From contig NZ_HG938353.1 in assembly GCF_000731315.1 (NCBI RefSeq), forward strand, positions 4,468,001 through 4,532,000: 64,000 nt of DNA, in the 5' to 3' direction. The notes below the pieces were generated by a model. The model was given only the letters and a program-made list of their open reading frames with translations, ran no database searches and was not told the DNA's origin. The translations under genes were made by a program, and so were the position numbers. Positions 40,198 through 49,636 of the stretch are shown one piece after another (positions within the stretch are counted from its first letter, which is position 1; every line of letters begins with the position of its first letter). This stretch comes from Neorhizobium galegae bv. orientalis str. HAMBI 540 (GTDB taxonomy: Bacteria > Pseudomonadota > Alphaproteobacteria > Rhizobiales > Rhizobiaceae).

Positions 40198-41493
40198 ATG
40201 AGCGCGATCAACTACGAAATCCGCACTCCCGGTCAGGGTGAAGGGTTTGCCGAGGACGCCGATCGTCCCGGCGATTTCGATGCGCTGCGCCCGCTGCCGC
40301 GCATCTCCATCCATTCCTTCTGCGAAAGCGAGGCGATGCAGCGCACGATGGACCGCATGGCCCGTGATCGCCGCATGGCCAAGGTCAACCTGCGCGTGAC
40401 CATCGGTGGCACCAGTGCCGCCGCCAACATGTTTTCGTCCACGCCGACCCCGAACCTCATCATTCTGGAAACCGACGCCGAGCCGAAGAACCTGCTGCAT
40501 GAGCTCACGCCGCTTGCGGAAGTGTGCGACCCCTCGACCCGGGTCATCGTCGTCGGCCGTTACAACGACATTTCGCTCTATCGCGAGCTGATCCGCAACG
40601 GCATCTCGGAATATCTCGTCGGCCCGGTGCAGATGCCCGACATGCTGGCTTCGATCTCGGCGATTTTCGTGGATCCCGAAGCCGAGCCGCTCGGCAAATC
40701 GATCGCCTTCATTGGTGCCAAGGGCGGCGTCGGTGCCTCGACCATCGCGCACAACTGTGCTTTCGGTATTTCGAACCTGTTCTCGACCGAGACCATCCTT
40801 GCCGACCTCGATCTTCCCTTCGGCACGGCCAATATCGATTTCGACCAGGATCCGGCCCAGGGCATCGCTGAAGCGGTCTTTGCGCCGGAACGCCTGGACG
40901 AGGTCTTCCTCGATCGCCTTCTGACCAAGTGCTCCGAGCATCTCTCGCTGCTGGCGGCTCCCTCGCTGCTCGATCGCGCCTATGATTTCGATCGCAACGC
41001 GTTCACGCCGATCATCGAGCTCCTGCAGCGCAGCGCACCGATGGCCGTTCTCGACGTTCCGCATGGCTGGACGGAATGGACGCGGGCGGTTCTGTCGGAG
41101 GTCGACGAGGTGGTGATCTGCGCGGTGCCGGATCTCGCCAACCTGCGCAACACGAAGAATATGATCGATGCCTTGAAGAAGCTTCGGCCGAACGACCGTG
41201 CGCCGCATCTGATCCTCAACCAGGTCGGCATGCCGAAGCGTCCGGAGATCGCTCCGAACGATTTCATCGAGCCGCTGGAGATGGAGCCGATCGCCATCCT
41301 GCCGTTCGACGTGCAGCTGTTCGGCAATGCCGCCAATAGCGGCCGCATGATTTCCGAAATCGACGCGAAATCGCCAGCTGCCGAAACCTTCTCGCAGATC
41401 GCCCACATCGTCACGGGTCGGGTCGCCATGAAGAAGGTGAAGAAGGGTGGGCTTGGCAAGATGCTCGGCATGCTCGGGCGCAAGAAGGCATAA
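40198..41493 (+). CDS. cpaE: Pilus localisation ATPase CpaE (TadZ)
   Basis: This 431-residue protein combines an N-terminal receiver-like domain (about residues 60-160, with IILETDAEP and VIVVGRYND) and a MinD/ParA-like ATPase domain with deviant Walker A KGGVGASTIAHN and ADLDLPFGTANIDFDQD. The receiver-like part lacks a clear phosphorylation set. In Caulobacter CpaE places the pilus machine at the pole. It lies between cpaD and cpaF in the operon. Confidence 0.92.
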   Translation: MSAINYEIRTPGQGEGFAEDADRPGDFDALRPLPRISIHSFCESEAMQRTMDRMARDRRMAKVNLRVTIGGTSAAANMFSSTPTPNLIILETDAEPKNLLHELTPLAEVCDPSTRVIVVGRYNDISLYRELIRNGISEYLVGPVQMPDMLASISAIFVDPEAEPLGKSIAFIGAKGGVGASTIAHNCAFGISNLFSTETILADLDLPFGTANIDFDQDPAQGIAEAVFAPERLDEVFLDRLLTKCSEHLSLLAAPSLLDRAYDFDRNAFTPIIELLQRSAPMAVLDVPHGWTEWTRAVLSEVDEVVICAVPDLANLRNTKNMIDALKKLRPNDRAPHLILNQVGMPKRPEIAPNDFIEPLEMEPIAILPFDVQLFGNAANSGRMISEIDAKSPAAETFSQIAHIVTGRVAMKKVKKGGLGKMLGMLGRKKA

Positions 41494-41508
41494 CACCAGG
41501 AAACCGGT

Positions 41509-42996
41509 ATGTTTGGAAAACGCGGAAACGAGGGATTTGGGAAGAGCGGCAGCGTCGCGCCGCCGCCGGCTGCGCCAGCGCCCGCCGTGGCGCGGTCCGC
41601 CGCTCCGGAAATCCTTGCCGAGCCGATGCGCGATCCCGTGACCCAGCGGCAGCAGATCTCTTCGCCGCCGCCGCTCGCGCCGCAATCGACAGCCCGAAAG
41701 CGCCCTGCGCGCACGGAACTCTATTACGATACCAAGAGCCAGGTCTTCTCGGCCTTGATCGATACGATCGATCTTTCCCAGCTCGCCAAGCTCGACGCCG
41801 AAAGCGCGCGCGAGGAAATCCGTGATATCGTCAACGATATCATCACCATCAAGAACTTCGCGATGTCGATCTCCGAGCAGGAGGAACTGCTCGAGGACAT
41901 CTGTAACGACGTTCTGGGTTATGGCCCGCTGGAGCCGTTGCTTGCCCGCGACGACATCTCCGACATCATGGTCAACGGTGCCGGGCAGACCTTCATCGAA
42001 GTCGCCGGCAAGACGATCGAATCCGACATCCGCTTCCGCGACAATTCCCAACTCTTGTCGATCTGCCAGCGCATCGTCAGCCAGGTCGGCCGCCGCGTCG
42101 ACGAATCCTCGCCGATCTGCGACGCGCGCCTGCCGGACGGATCCCGCGTCAACGTCATCGCGCCGCCGCTCGCCATCGACGGGCCGGCACTCACCATTCG
42201 TAAGTTCAAGAAGGACAAGCTGACCCTCGACCAGCTCGTCAAGTTCGGTGCAATCACCCCGGAAGGCGCCGTCCTTCTGCAGATCATCGGCCGGGTCCGC
42301 TGCAATATCGTCATCTCCGGCGGCACCGGTTCCGGCAAGACGACGCTGCTGAACTGCCTGACCAACTATATCGACAGGGAAGAGCGGGTCATCACCTGCG
42401 AGGATACCGCCGAGCTGCAGCTTCAGCAGCCGCATGTGGTCCGTCTCGAAACCCGTCCGCCGAACATCGAGGGCGAGGGCGAGATCACTATGCGCGATCT
42501 CGTCAAGAATTGCCTGCGCATGCGCCCCGAACGCATCATCGTCGGCGAAGTGCGCGGACCGGAAGTATTCGACCTGCTGCAGGCGATGAACACTGGCCAC
42601 GACGGCTCGATGGGTACGATCCACGCCAACACGCCGCGCGAATGCCTGAGCCGAATGGAATCGATGATTGCCATGGGCGGTTATTCGCTGCCGGCCAAGA
42701 CCGTGCGCGAGATCATCAGCGGTTCGATCGACGTCATCATTCAGGCGGCCCGCTTGCGCGACGGTTCGCGCCGTATCACCCAGATCACCGAGGTGATGGG
42801 CATGGAAGGCGACGTAATTATCACCCAGGACCTGATGCGCTACGAGATCGATGGCGAGGACGCCAATGGCCGCCTGATTGGCAAGCATATGGCAACCGGC
42901 ATCATGAAGCCGCATTTCTGGGACCGCGCTCGTTATTACAACGAGGAAAAGCGTCTTTCCGCCGCGCTCGACGCGATGGAAAAAACCAAGGACTAA
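41509..42996 (+). CDS. cpaF: Secretion ATPase CpaF (TadA)
   Basis: This 495-residue hexameric ATPase drives Flp pilus assembly. A Pro/Ala-rich N-terminus of about 60 residues precedes the N-terminal domain. Then come Walker A ([14 protein letters not shown]), the Asp box ([10 protein letters not shown]), Walker B ([10 protein letters not shown]) and the His box ([14 protein letters not shown]). All motifs are intact. It starts 15 bp after cpaE. Confidence 0.95.
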   Translation: MFGKRGNEGFGKSGSVAPPPAAPAPAVARSAAPEILAEPMRDPVTQRQQISSPPPLAPQSTARKRPARTELYYDTKSQVFSALIDTIDLSQLAKLDAESAREEIRDIVNDIITIKNFAMSISEQEELLEDICNDVLGYGPLEPLLARDDISDIMVNGAGQTFIEVAGKTIESDIRFRDNSQLLSICQRIVSQVGRRVDESSPICDARLPDGSRVNVIAPPLAIDGPALTIRKFKKDKLTLDQLVKFGAITPEGAVLLQIIGRVRCNIVISGGTGSGKTTLLNCLTNYIDREERVITCEDTAELQLQQPHVVRLETRPPNIEGEGEITMRDLVKNCLRMRPERIIVGEVRGPEVFDLLQAMNTGHDGSMGTIHANTPRECLSRMESMIAMGGYSLPAKTVREIISGSIDVIIQAARLRDGSRRITQITEVMGMEGDVIITQDLMRYEIDGEDANGRLIGKHMATGIMKPHFWDRARYYNEEKRLSAALDAMEKTKD

Positions 42997-43009
42997 GGAG
43001 CAGAATTCC

Positions 43010-44023
43010 ATGTTCGGGTTGGATATCAATGTCGTGGCGATCATCGCCCTCGTGGCGGTCGCCGCGGCGGCGGTTTGTTACGGGCTGTTGTTCTCCCGCA
43101 TGGAAGTGGAAAAGAAGGCAGACAGCCGGCTCAACCGGGTGAAGTCGGCGGAAACCGATCTCAACAAGGTCAAGGACGCGCGAGACCGGGTGCAGGAGCT
43201 TTCCAAGCGCCGCAAGTCCATGCAGGATTCGATCAAGGACCTGGAGAAGAAGCAGGAAGAGAAGAACAGGAAGATGGGCGACGGCAGCTTGAAATCCAAG
43301 CTCGCCCAGACCGGCCTGTCCCTGACGATGGGCCGCTTCTATATGTTCAGTGTTCTTTTCGGCGTCTTCGTCTTCCTCGTCACCCTGATCGCCGGCCTGC
43401 CCTTGCTCGCCGCCGTTGGTGCCGCCTTCGTCAGCGCGCTCGGCTTGCCGCGCTGGATCGTCGGTTTCCTGGTCAAGCGTCGCCAGAAGAAGTTCCTGGA
43501 GGAATTTCCGAATGCGCTCGACGTCATGGTGCGATCAATCAAGTCCGGCCTGCCGCTCAACGATTCAATGCGACTGATCGCATCCGACGGCCAGGAGCCG
43601 GTGAAGACGGAATTCCGCCGCGTCATCGAATCCCAGCAGGTGGGCTTGAGCATTCCCGAAGCCTGCACCCGCATGATGTTGACCATGCCGCTGCCGGAGG
43701 TGAATTTCTTTGCGATCGTCATCACCATTCAGGGCCAGGCCGGCGGCAATCTTTCTGAAGCGATCGGCAACCTTTCCAAGGTGCTGCGCGAGCGCAAGAA
43801 GATGAAGGCCAAGGTGCAGGCGTTGTCGATGGAAGCCAAGGCTTCGGCGGTGATCATCGGCGCTTTGCCCTTCATCGTATCGCTGCTCGTCTATCTCACC
43901 TCGCCTCAGTACATCTCGATCATCTTCACCGATCCGCGCGGGCACCTGATCCTTTTGGCTTCCGGCGTCTGGATGTCGATCGGCATTTTCGTCATGCGCA
44001 ACATGATCAACTTCGATATCTGA
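43010..44023 (+). CDS. tadB: Pilus inner-membrane platform protein TadB
   Basis: This 337-residue protein has an N-terminal membrane segment, a coiled-coil charged stretch at about residues 45-90 (ELSKRRKSMQDSIKDLEKKQ), two further membrane segments and a T2SSF domain with FLEEFPNALDVMVRSIKSG and QGQAGGNLSEAIGNLSKVL. A last membrane segment lies at the C-terminus. With TadC it forms the platform that couples CpaF to the growing pilus. Confidence 0.93.
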   Translation: MFGLDINVVAIIALVAVAAAAVCYGLLFSRMEVEKKADSRLNRVKSAETDLNKVKDARDRVQELSKRRKSMQDSIKDLEKKQEEKNRKMGDGSLKSKLAQTGLSLTMGRFYMFSVLFGVFVFLVTLIAGLPLLAAVGAAFVSALGLPRWIVGFLVKRRQKKFLEEFPNALDVMVRSIKSGLPLNDSMRLIASDGQEPVKTEFRRVIESQQVGLSIPEACTRMMLTMPLPEVNFFAIVITIQGQAGGNLSEAIGNLSKVLRERKKMKAKVQALSMEAKASAVIIGALPFIVSLLVYLTSPQYISIIFTDPRGHLILLASGVWMSIGIFVMRNMINFDI

Positions 44024-44035
44024 GGGGACGGTGCG

Positions 44036-45013
44036 ATGGGACTGGCAACGACGCTTACCGATCCGATCACGTTGCTCGCCATTCTGGTGGCCGTGGCGGT
44101 TTTCGCGACCCTCTACACGCTGGCGAGCCCTTTCCTCGAAAAAGGAGATCTCGACAAGCGCATGAAGGCCGTCTCCACCGAGCGCGAACAGATCCGCGCC
44201 CGCGAACGCGCCCGCATGAATTCCGAACAGTCGAAGACGTCGCTGCGTGCGCAGAACAATCAGTCGGTCCGGCAGATCGTCGAGCGCTTCAATCTGCGCA
44301 AGGCGCTGGTGGACGACAACACTGTCAACAGGCTTCGTGCCGCCGGTCTGAGGTCGCAGAACGCCCTCAACATGTTCCTGCTGGCCCGTTTCCTGCTGCC
44401 CTTCGTTTTCCTTGCGGCCGCTATCGTGTGGATTTTCGTGCTCGGCAACCTCGCTACCCGGCCGTTCCCGATCCGCATGCTGGCGGCGATCGTCATCGCC
44501 TATATCGGCTTCTATGCACCGAATATCTACATTTCCAACCGGGTGAAGAAACGCCAGCATTCCATCAAGCGGGCCTGGCCCGACGCGCTCGACCTGATGT
44601 TGATCTGCGTGGAATCGGGGATTTCCATGGAAGCGGCGATGCGCCGCGTGGCCGAGGAGATGGCGCAGGCGTCGCCGCCCCTGGCCGAGGAAATGGTGTT
44701 GACGACGGCTGAGCTCTCCTTCCTGCAGGACCGCCGCACGGCGCTCGAAAATCTCGGCATCCGCACCCAGCTCGATATCGTCAGGGCCGTTACCCAGGCG
44801 CTGATCCAGGCGGAACGCTACGGTACGCCGATCGCCTCGGCGCTGCGCGTACTTGCCCAGGAAGGCCGCGACGAGCGGATGAACGAGGCGGAAAAGAAGG
44901 CGGCTGCCCTGCCGCCGAAGCTCACCGTGCCGATGATCCTGTTCTTCCTGCCGGTCCTGATCGCCGTCATCCTTGGTCCGGCCGGCATCCAGGTCGCCGA
45001 CAAGTTCCACTAA
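44036..45013 (+). CDS. tadC: Pilus inner-membrane platform protein TadC
   Basis: This 325-residue T2SSF-domain protein pairs with TadB, 12 bp upstream. It has an N-terminal membrane segment, central segments around FLLPFVFLAAAIVWIFVLG and MLAAIVIAYIGFYAP, the domain motif RAWPDALDLMLICVESGIS, and a C-terminal hydrophobic hairpin (VPMILFFLPVLIAVILGPA). The operon has no further large gene on the plus strand. Confidence 0.93.
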   Translation: MGLATTLTDPITLLAILVAVAVFATLYTLASPFLEKGDLDKRMKAVSTEREQIRARERARMNSEQSKTSLRAQNNQSVRQIVERFNLRKALVDDNTVNRLRAAGLRSQNALNMFLLARFLLPFVFLAAAIVWIFVLGNLATRPFPIRMLAAIVIAYIGFYAPNIYISNRVKKRQHSIKRAWPDALDLMLICVESGISMEAAMRRVAEEMAQASPPLAEEMVLTTAELSFLQDRRTALENLGIRTQLDIVRAVTQALIQAERYGTPIASALRVLAQEGRDERMNEAEKKAAALPPKLTVPMILFFLPVLIAVILGPAGIQVADKFH

Positions 45014-45199
45014 TCGCGGTTTTCTGCGCCTTCGGCGTTGGACCGGCACCGGCGCGCGTGCCCATTGTTGAACATGATATGAACTCCCGTTTCAGACGGC
45101 GTTCAGCAGGACCGGTCCAATATCCCTCCATCAGTTCGAGACGGCCGGGTCTTCCAGATCGGCCGGTCCACGAGCGAAACATGTTCGGAGGATATTAAG

Positions 45200-45271
45200 A
45201 TGCTGACACGACTTTGCGTGAACCTCGTCCTGATCGGCGGAATCATCACCGTGATCTCGCGCCTTATCTAA
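45200..45271 (+). CDS. Candidate 23-residue hydrophobic membrane peptide
   Basis: A 24-codon frame (23 residues plus TAA) begins 187 bp after tadC. GGAGG lies 8 bp before the ATG, and a bidirectional hairpin follows the stop. The predicted peptide starts MLTRLC, has a hydrophobic core NLVLIGGIITVI, and ends with SRLI, so it could span a membrane. A five-codon frame (ATG at 45181) contains the ribosome site and stops just before. No homologue is recalled; translation is inferred from the ribosome site and the peptide character. Confidence 0.45.
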   Translation: MLTRLCVNLVLIGGIITVISRLI

Positions 45272-45303
45272 GGCGTTCCGACAGGACCATTGCCGAAAAC
45301 GAG

Positions 45304-45327
45304 AAAACCGGCGCAAGGCCGGCTTTT
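45304..45327. terminator. Bidirectional hairpin terminator
   Basis: CCGGC and GCCGG form a 5-bp stem around GCAAG, with AAAA on the left and TTTT shortly after the right arm. It can end transcripts from both sides: the tad/small-frame unit and the convergent TPR gene. Confidence 0.5.
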
Positions 45328-45351
45328 GTTGGAATGACGGAAGAAGCCCGA

Positions 45352-46185
45352 TCAGTTCGTGTTGGGCTTGCCCTTGCCATCCTTGTCGGAGAGCTTCGCC
45401 CAGGCGTTCTGCTGGGATAGCATCGAGCGCAGATAGGTGACGTTGGCATCGGCCTGCTGCTGCGAGAGTTCGCGGCGGGCGATCTGTTCTGCTTCCGAAA
45501 AGCGGCCCTGCAGGCCGACCACCAGCGCCAGGTTCTGGCGGACGCGGCTGTCGGCGGCCGGCTGGCCGGCGGCATTGCGCATGTAGGTTTCCGCGGTCTT
45601 CAGGTCGCCGGAAAGCACGTAGGACATTCCGAGATTGGACATCACGCTCGGCTCGTTCGGCTGGGTATCGAGCGCCATGCGGTATTTCTGGCGGGCTTCC
45701 GCCGAGCGTCCGAGTTGGTCGAGCACGGCACCTTCGGCGGAATAGAGCCGCCAGTCCGGATGATCGGGGGTCTGCGCGCGGTTGATGGTCGCGAGTGCCT
45801 GTTCGAGCTGGCCGGCACCGGCCTGAGCCTTGCCATAGGCCGCCAGCACGTCGCGGTCGGCCGGGTGGGCAATCGCCACCTGCTGCATCACCGCAAGCGC
45901 CTGCGCGCTCTTACCCGTCATGCCGAGCACTGTCGCGTAGCGCAGCCCGATTTCCTTGTTCTTCGGATCACGGGCATAACTCTCGCCAACCGACTTCTCG
46001 GTGCCTGCAAGCGCGTCCGCATTCATGCCGTCCATGGAGGCGGCCGAGGCCCTCGGGATCGAGCCCGTCGTCGCCACGTCCCGGTTCGTCGCACAGCCGG
46101 TGACCGAAAGAGCGGTGAGAAGGGCGAAGGCGGCGGTCTGGGCGAGGCGGGTCTTGCGAAGCGTCACGGCTGCGGAAGCGGTCAT
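45352..46185 (-). CDS. tadD: TPR lipoprotein, TadD-like
   Basis: This 277-residue protein has a lipoprotein signal ending in the lipobox VTGC (LTALSVTGCATNRD) and about five tetratricopeptide repeats from residue 60 on (for example NKEIGLRYATVLGMTGKSAQ, EPSVMSNLGMSYVLSGDLK). TadD lipoproteins help the secretin assemble. The ATG at 46185 gives a normal signal peptide; an upstream ATG at 46254 adds a hydrophilic extension. It lies convergent to the tad operon. Confidence 0.85.
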   Translation of the reverse strand: MTASAAVTLRKTRLAQTAAFALLTALSVTGCATNRDVATTGSIPRASAASMDGMNADALAGTEKSVGESYARDPKNKEIGLRYATVLGMTGKSAQALAVMQQVAIAHPADRDVLAAYGKAQAGAGQLEQALATINRAQTPDHPDWRLYSAEGAVLDQLGRSAEARQKYRMALDTQPNEPSVMSNLGMSYVLSGDLKTAETYMRNAAGQPAADSRVRQNLALVVGLQGRFSEAEQIARRELSQQQADANVTYLRSMLSQQNAWAKLSDKDGKGKPNTN

Positions 46186-46325
46186 GGGGTGCGGTCTCGT
46201 TCGGTCCGGTGCCACGTCTTCCGAATAGGGAGCGGGCAGATAGCGCATTTCCACTCCAGCAATAAACTGTTAACCCTAACAGATCGTTAAGACGAGCGAT
46301 TCCAACAGCTTCCGAAGGCCGGCCC

Positions 46326-47716
46326 ATGACTCCTTATCAATATATCGAACGTCCCTCTCCCTTCAGCGCAAAAGGGGCGACGTCAAGGCCGGTCCACGCC
46401 GTGACGCCCTCCGACCTGGAGGCTGGAAAGCTCGATGCGGCGGCGCTCGCCTGGGCGAAGGCATCGGGCTTCAAGGCGGAAGCTGGTGCGCTGCTTCTGG
46501 TACCCGCGGGCAATGAAGTGGGCAGCGCCCTGTTCGGCCTTGGCGGCGATCCCGCCGAGGCACCGTTCATTACGGGAAAACTCTCGAAGCTCTTGCCTGC
46601 CGGCGACTGGCATGTCGAGACCTCGGCGCTTGGCGATGCGCATCTTGCTCTTGGCTACGGCCTCGGCACCTACGGTTTCAGCCGCTACAAGTCTGAAAAA
46701 CCGAGGACGTCCGGCTTGCAATCCCGGTCACGACCGATGCCGCCGATGTCGAGCGCCAGCTTGCCGGCGTTTTCCTGGCGCGTGATCTCATCAATATTCC
46801 GACCAACGAGATGGGGCCGATCGAGCTGGAAGCGGCCTTCCGGGCGCTTGGCGAACATTACGGCGCGACCGTCACGTCGATCGTCGGCGAGGTCCTGCTC
46901 GCCCAGAATTTCCCGCTCGTCCATACCGTCGGGCGCGCCAGCGTCTCAGCTCCACGGCTGCTCGAAATGCGCTGGGGAGAGAAGGGCCATCCGCGCGTCA
47001 CCCTGGTCGGCAAGGGGGTGTGCTTTGATACCGGCGGCCTCGACATCAAGGGTGCCGCCAACATGGCGCTGATGAAAAAGGACATGGGCGGCGCGGCCAA
47101 CGTTATGGGCCTTGCCCTGATGATCATGGATGCCGGTCTCAAGGTCGACCTGCAGGTTCTGGTGCCGGCGGTCGAAAACTCCATTTCCGGCAATGCCTTC
47201 CGCCCCGGCGATATCTATCGGAGCCGCAAGGGCATCACCGTGCAGATCGACAATACCGATGCCGAAGGCCGGCTGGTCCTTGCCGACGCGCTCGCCTATG
47301 CGGACGAAAACCCGCCGGACCTGATGGTCGACATGTCGACGCTGACGGGGGCTGCCCGCGTCGCGCTCGGCACTGAGCTTGCGCCCTATTTCACCGACGA
47401 CGAGGCGCTTGCCGGCAAGCTGATGGACGCGGGCCGGGCTGAAGGCGATCCAATGTGGCGCCTGCCGCTGTGGATGGGCTACGACAAGGACATCCGCTCC
47501 CGCGCCGCCGATATCACCAATTCGCCCTCGGGCGGCATGGCCGGTGCGATCACGGCAGCGCTTTTCCTCAAGCGCTTCGTCACCGCCACCAGGAGCTGGG
47601 TGCATTTCGACATCTACGGCTGGGTGGCGGCCGAAAAGCCGCAGGCACCGGTCGGCGGCGAGGCGTTTGCGATCCGCGCGCTCTATCGCACGATCCGCGA
47701 CATGGCGGCGAAATAA
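46326..47716 (+). pseudogene. M17 leucyl aminopeptidase gene with a frameshift
   Basis: The gene reads as a cytosol aminopeptidase (M17 family) in two frames. The first frame runs from ATG 46326 to about 46717 (ending SRYKSEKPRTSGL), and the second continues with AIPVTTDAADVERQLAGVF to the stop at 47716. One base, probably a G in CTTGCAATC near 46718, is missing. The catalytic part is intact: GKGVCFDTGGLDIK, MKKDMGGAANVMG and NTDAEGRLVLADAL with metal ligands. It is either a recent pseudogene or a sequencing error in an active gene. The MarR-like and NlpC/P60 genes follow on the same strand. Confidence 0.85.
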
Positions 47717-47801
47717 ACCGGCTCCGAAACAAACCGGTAAGAACTTCGGCCTAAAATTCGTCGGATTGTGAACCGAGGCCGGATTTGGAACCGAGGTGGT
47801 G

Positions 47802-48143
47802 ATGCCGGTTGAACTGACCGCCACGGAAGCGCTGGGCCTCTGGCACCGGGTATCGCTGGAGCAGGTGCGCCACGACGGCCGCGATCTGACATTGCGCCAG
47901 ATGTCCATTCTGCTGCATATTTACCTCGTGCCGCCGCCGCACACGGTGCGCGCGCTGGCGGCGACGCTTGGCGTCACCAAGCCGGTCATCACCCGCGCGC
48001 TCGACACGATGGGCGAGATGGGTCTGGTGGACCGCCAGCGCGACGAGCGGGACCGCCGCAACGTGGTGATCAAGCGCACGGTGGCGGGTGCGCTCTATCT
48101 GGAAAAGCTGGGCGACCTGATCATTCGGGAAGGCCGCCAGTGA
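47802..48143 (+). CDS. MarR-family winged-helix regulator
   Basis: This 113-residue protein has a winged helix-turn-helix: LTLRQMSILLHIYL, then VRALAATLGVTKPVITRALDTM (recognition helix region), and the wing RQRDERDRRNVVIKRT. The N- and C-terminal dimer helices are short for MarR. GAGG lies five bases before the ATG. It sits between the aminopeptidase and the cell-wall hydrolase genes, 85 bp and 35 bp away, and may be cotranscribed. The ligand is unknown. Confidence 0.8.
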   Translation: MPVELTATEALGLWHRVSLEQVRHDGRDLTLRQMSILLHIYLVPPPHTVRALAATLGVTKPVITRALDTMGEMGLVDRQRDERDRRNVVIKRTVAGALYLEKLGDLIIREGRQ

Positions 48144-48178
48144 TGGGTTTGGCATAAGGCGCCCGAAGGGATTTTGAA

Positions 48179-49039
48179 ATGACCAAGCTGCTCGACAGAC
48201 GCCTGCACGCCTTCCGCCCCGACCTTGCAGACGAGACGCTGAAGGGCAGCGTCGAGGCAGGCCAGTTCGTCCGCGGCGAGCCGGCACGCATCGCCGTGCC
48301 GGTGGCCCAGCTGCGCCCGGCACCGGACCTTGCCCGCGGCATCGATACCGAACTTTTGTGGGGCGAAACCGTCCGAGTTTTCGACCGCGCCGAGGGTTTT
48401 GCCTGGGTGCAGGCCGATCAGGACGGCTATGTCGGCTACCTGCCAGAGGCGATGCTCGGAAACCCGGACGAACCCACCCACCGCGTCGCCGTGCCCCGCA
48501 CCTTCCTTTATCCGGAGCCGGAGCTCCGCAAGCCGCCGGTTGGCGCCCTGTCGATAGGCAGCCGCGTCACCGTTGTCGGAGAGGCGGAAACCCGCGGCAC
48601 CCGTTATTTCGTCCTCGCGAGCGGCGAGGCCGTGATCGCCCGCCATTGCCTGCCCATCGCCGAAACCTTGGATGAGGACTACGTCGCCGTCGCCGAAAAA
48701 TTCATCGAGACACCCTATCTCTGGGGTGGCCGTTCCGGTTTCGGTCTTGATTGCTCGGCGCTCGTGCAGCTCGCCCTGATGATGACCGGCCAATCCGCCC
48801 CGCGCGACTCGGATATGCAGGCCTCGATCGGCAAAGAGATCACGCGCGGGGAACTTCGTCGCGGCGACCTCGTTCTATGGAAAGGTCATGTCGGCATCAT
48901 GGAGAATGCCGAGACGCTTCTCCACGCCAATGGCCACACGATGAGCGTCGCCCGCGAGAATTTCGAGGCGGCCGTTCAGCGGATCGGATGGCTCTACCAG
49001 CAGCCCACCGGCTATCGCCGTTTGGATAACCGCCGATGA
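48179..49039 (+). CDS. NlpC/P60-family cysteine peptidase with SH3-like domains
   Basis: This 286-residue enzyme probably cuts peptidoglycan stem peptides (gamma-D-Glu to diamino acid). Two SH3-like domains lie at about residues 55-160 (ETVRVFDRAEGFAWVQAD, GSRVTVVGEAETRG). The C-terminal domain has catalytic Cys in FGLDCSALVQL, His in KGHVGIM and a third polar residue near LLHANGH. There is no signal peptide, so substrates may be recycled cytoplasmic muropeptides, as for dipeptidyl-peptidase VI. Confidence 0.87.
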   Translation: MTKLLDRRLHAFRPDLADETLKGSVEAGQFVRGEPARIAVPVAQLRPAPDLARGIDTELLWGETVRVFDRAEGFAWVQADQDGYVGYLPEAMLGNPDEPTHRVAVPRTFLYPEPELRKPPVGALSIGSRVTVVGEAETRGTRYFVLASGEAVIARHCLPIAETLDEDYVAVAEKFIETPYLWGGRSGFGLDCSALVQLALMMTGQSAPRDSDMQASIGKEITRGELRRGDLVLWKGHVGIMENAETLLHANGHTMSVARENFEAAVQRIGWLYQQPTGYRRLDNRR

Positions 49040-49131
49040 TCACGCAAACGTGGTCCCCGGCCCATGGATCGGGCCTCCTGCCGTCCATATCTTTGAATCG
49101 TCCGCAGGTTTCGTGGATGAGGAGTCGATTG

Positions 49132-49494
49132 ATGCTCAAAGGTGCATGGATACTGCCGGCCGTAATGCTCGTGGCGCTGCTTGTCGCCGCGCTGATTCCG
49201 GCTGAGGTATTCGCAGCCGAGCCCCAGGCCTTCCCCAAGGATACGCAGACCTATTTCCGCAACCTGCCCGGCGTCGTGCCCGAGGAAGAACGCGTGAAGA
49301 AACAGGCCTATGACTGCACCAGCGATATCGAGAACGTCTATCGCAGCCGTGGCGGTTTCGACATTCTCTATGGCGATGTCATGCCGACCCGGATCTACCG
49401 CTGCAAGTCGCCGAGCGGAGTGACCTATACCGGCACGCGCATGCCGAATAACGAATGGGCTCCCGGCATTCACCCCTATCATCTGCCCGAATAG
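49132..49494 (+). CDS. Small exported hypothetical protein with two Cys
   Basis: From the ATG at 49132, after GAGGAG, the product is 120 residues with a signal peptide (GAWILPAVMLVALLVAALIPAEVFA). The mature part has YDCTSDIENVYRS and TRIYRCKSPSGVTYTG, where two Cys could form a disulfide, and ends in HPYHLPE. No known family is recognised. It follows the NlpC/P60 gene by 92 bp. Confidence 0.6.
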   Translation: MLKGAWILPAVMLVALLVAALIPAEVFAAEPQAFPKDTQTYFRNLPGVVPEEERVKKQAYDCTSDIENVYRSRGGFDILYGDVMPTRIYRCKSPSGVTYTGTRMPNNEWAPGIHPYHLPE

Positions 49495-49636
49495 GGCAAT
49501 CTTCGTTCAATGGGGGCCAACCGGAAGACCGTATCTTGCGATGTCGCGTCGCAGCCTCGTCCAGCCATTGACGACCTGCCGCCGCTGCCCCACTACTTTC
49601 TGACATACTGAACTTGGTACACCGGGAGGATGCAGG

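Noticed and set aside
38374-43044. A 1556-codon open frame on the minus strand
   Set aside because: It lies antisense to cpaC-cpaF, has no family motifs and is rich in His, Arg, Asp and Gly, as expected from reading high-GC genes in the opposite frame.
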